From an uncultured Lachnospiraceae bacterium (GTDB taxonomy: Bacteria > Bacillota > Clostridia > Lachnospirales > Lachnospiraceae): a stretch of DNA of 33,654 bases. The stretch spans positions 1-33,654 of the forward strand of contig CAJUPI010000035.1 in assembly GCA_910588125.1 (NCBI GenBank). The letters are read 5' to 3'. A model generated the notes under the pieces. It worked only from the letters and a program-made list of their open reading frames with translations, was not told where the DNA came from and did not search any database. This document shows positions 32,350-33,654 of this stretch, in pieces. Each line of letters starts with the position of its first letter. Position 1 is the stretch's first letter. The position numbers and the translations under genes were made by a program.

Positions 32350-33243
32350 ATGAAAATCTGTCTTGATGCCGGTCACTATGGCCAATATAACCAGAGCCCG
32401 GCAGATAACCGGTATTATGAATCCGAATTAACCTGGAAGCTGCACCTGCTGCAGAAAAAATATCTGAAGGAGTACGGAATCGAAGTGATCACTACCCGCA
32501 GTGATCAGAAAAAGGACCGTGGCCTTTACAGCAGGGGCGCCGCCTCCCGCGACTGCACATTATTTATCTCTGATCACACCAATGCCGTAGGAGCTACCGT
32601 AAATGATAACATCGATTACCCTGCCGCCTATTGCGCCATTGACGGCAGTGCAGATGGAATCGGAATGGCGCTGGCACAGTGCGTGGAGCGAGTGATAGGA
32701 ACGCGCCAAAAGGCCCGTATTGAACATCGTCGCGGGAAAAAAGGAGATTATTATGGAGTGCTTCGAGGCGCTACTGCTGTAGGAACTCCCGGATTGATTC
32801 TCGAAAATTCCTTCCATACCAATTCCCAAATAGCAAAATGGCTGATGGAGGAAGGAAATATTCGCTTGCTTGCCAAAGCCGAGGCCGAGACAATCGCTTT
32901 GTACTATAATATCATCAATCCCTTGCCGGAAAAAAAGTCTGGATGGATAGAAGAAGACGGTGGATGGCGTTTTTATTTGGGAAACACAGGCAAGCCTGTA
33001 CGCAATAACTGGTATCTGGACGGCAAAAACTGGTACTGGTTTGATGGCGCCGGAATGATGGTACGGGACAACTGGAAAACCGGATCGGACGGAAAATGGT
33101 ATTATCTCGGCAGCGACGGCGCCATGGTGAAGAATCAATGGATTGTCTGGAAAGGTGAGCTGTACCGCCTGACAGAAGATGGCAGTATGTTTCAGGGAGA
33201 ACTCTGCCTGCAAACAGATAAAAAAGGAGCATTTATTTGTTAA
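32350..33243 (+). CDS. N-acetylmuramoyl-L-alanine amidase (Amidase_3) with cell-wall-binding repeats
   Basis: The 297-residue hydrolase cuts the amide between muramic acid and L-alanine in peptidoglycan. Zinc ligands are His9 (DAGHYG), Glu24 (YYESE) and His76 (SDHTNA), and the catalytic Glu is Glu152 (LILENSFHTN). The catalytic domain spans residues 1-190. Four W/Y/G-rich cell-wall-binding repeats follow from 197 (SGWIEEDGGWRFYLGNTGK, then KNWYWFDGAGMMVRDNW and others). It begins directly with the catalytic domain and has no signal peptide, as in phage endolysins or the mother-cell lysis amidase CwlC. No phage genes are present nearby. AAAAGGAA precedes the ATG, and a strong terminator follows. 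Confidence 0.92.
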   Translation: MKICLDAGHYGQYNQSPADNRYYESELTWKLHLLQKKYLKEYGIEVITTRSDQKKDRGLYSRGAASRDCTLFISDHTNAVGATVNDNIDYPAAYCAIDGSADGIGMALAQCVERVIGTRQKARIEHRRGKKGDYYGVLRGATAVGTPGLILENSFHTNSQIAKWLMEEGNIRLLAKAEAETIALYYNIINPLPEKKSGWIEEDGGWRFYLGNTGKPVRNNWYLDGKNWYWFDGAGMMVRDNWKTGSDGKWYYLGSDGAMVKNQWIVWKGELYRLTEDGSMFQGELCLQTDKKGAFIC

Positions 33244-33260
33244 ATTACCCATACAATAAT

Positions 33261-33306
33261 CAAAGGCCCCATCCCAGGATATTTTGACAGGCGGATGGGG
33301 CCTTTG
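33261..33306 (+). terminator. Intrinsic terminator of the amidase gene
   Basis: CAAAGGCCCCATCC pairs perfectly with GGATGGGGCCTTTG over 14 pairs, around an 18-base loop. The run TTTGTTGT follows. The stem starts 17 bases after the stop codon and the strong GC core makes it convincing. Confidence 0.85.
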
Positions 33307-33524
33307 TTGTCTGGCCGTTTTGCAAAAACACGGATTCATTTCTCAATGTCATGATGCTGGGGTCAAAAGGTATCAATGTGAAAAATTGTTTGAATTGTTT
33401 CTAAACTGTGCGTTGAATAAACTCGATTAGTATCCATTTTAAGTTATAATATGAGGATGACTTTACACACAATTTTAAATTAATTAATACAATTTCCCGG
33501 CACATGACCTTTTGACCCTAATAT
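33307..33524. other. Intergenic stretch without a gene
   Basis: No open frame with coding character is seen. The stretch is AT-rich between the two arms of the inverted repeat at 33348-33530 and contains an isolated TATAAT at 33445-33450, with no well-spaced -35. Confidence 0.6.
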
Positions 33525-33530
33525 CATGTC
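33348..33530. repeat. Long inverted repeat with GGGTCAAAAGGT core
   Basis: The left arm (33348-33380) and the right arm (33501-33530) are complementary along about 30 bases. Their shared core GGGTCAAAAGGT/ACCTTTTGACCC is perfect; the outer part CATGAT also matches. Three extra bases occur in the left arm. About 120 AT-rich bases separate them. The right arm runs into the left end of the next foldback repeat copy at 33525. It may be a second kind of small element or a regulatory hairpin. Confidence 0.7.
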
Positions 33531-33654
33531 ATTAAGTTTAGTTCTGAGAATACTCAGCCATGGAAAAAGGAGCGGGAAGCGGCGGAAAAATGGTCTGCTG
33601 CTTTTGACTTTGCAGGGATTTAGAAGTCCTTAAATCTCTGAGTTTTGCGTGGAA
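33525..33654 (+). repeat. Left half of the foldback repeat, cut by the window end
   Basis: From CATGTCATTAAG to the last base, this copy matches 19296-19425 of the complete element with few changes, including CAGGGATTT and the GAGTTTTGCGTGGAA at the end. One A is missing from the usual CAATGTC end. The window stops within the element. Confidence 0.85.

Noticed and set aside
32350..33243. Prophage lysis module
   Set aside because: Only an amidase is present; no holin, tail or integrase gene lies beside it.

Overview
The window looks like chromosomal DNA of an anaerobic, endospore-forming Gram-positive bacterium of the Clostridia, most likely Lachnospiraceae. Evidence for this is the complete eight-gene spoIIIA sporulation operon, strong AGGAGG ribosome binding sites, cell-wall-binding repeat proteins, a butyrate kinase, a sigma-54 controlled cysteine desulfidase and a three-piece cobalamin methionine synthase system. 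No tRNA, rRNA, CRISPR array or phage module was seen. Both window ends lie inside copies of one palindromic repeat, so the window is probably a whole assembly contig that broke at that repeat.

Positions 1-17776 are transcribed almost entirely on the minus strand. In transcription order from the right they hold: a zinc-ribbon membrane protein; metF, the MetH reactivation protein and metH; a ComEA-like lipoprotein and an orphan OmpR-type response regulator; a GNAT acetyltransferase, a condensation-fold acyltransferase, an HSL-type esterase and rlmH; a secreted FN3/cell-wall-binding protein with a good sigma-A promoter; then spoIIIAA-AH behind a sigma-E-like promoter; and an Asp23-family protein.

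Positions 18115-24532 run on the plus strand. A lone PTS EIIC-like permease is followed by a sugar operon: a GH13 glucosidase with the valine typical of alpha-1,6 specificity, a lipoprotein sugar-binding protein and two ABC permeases. The binding-protein gene carries an in-frame TAG codon with an intact reading frame on both sides. No ATPase gene is present, so a shared MsmK/MalK-type ATPase is presumably encoded elsewhere.

Positions 24716-27684 hold a divergent pair: a PAS/AAA+ sigma-54 activator and a cysteine desulfidase. The desulfidase has a near-perfect -24/-12 promoter, which matches the CdsR/CdsB arrangement known in Clostridioides difficile. Next come butyrate kinase, whose leader was split by a 93-bp miniature element with a 10-bp target duplication, an ABC-class ATPase behind an operator-like palindrome, a GreA/GreB-family factor, a convergent SDR oxidoreductase, and a signal-less Amidase_3 hydrolase with cell-wall-binding repeats.

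The most distinctive non-coding content is a family of foldback repeats with CAATGTCATTAAG ends. There are six copies or remnants in 33.6 kb, one of them a complete 310-bp copy. They affect the leader of buk, the 5' end of the sigma-54 activator and both window edges. I did not find a clearly new enzymatic system; this repeat family and its regulatory effects are the least explained parts.
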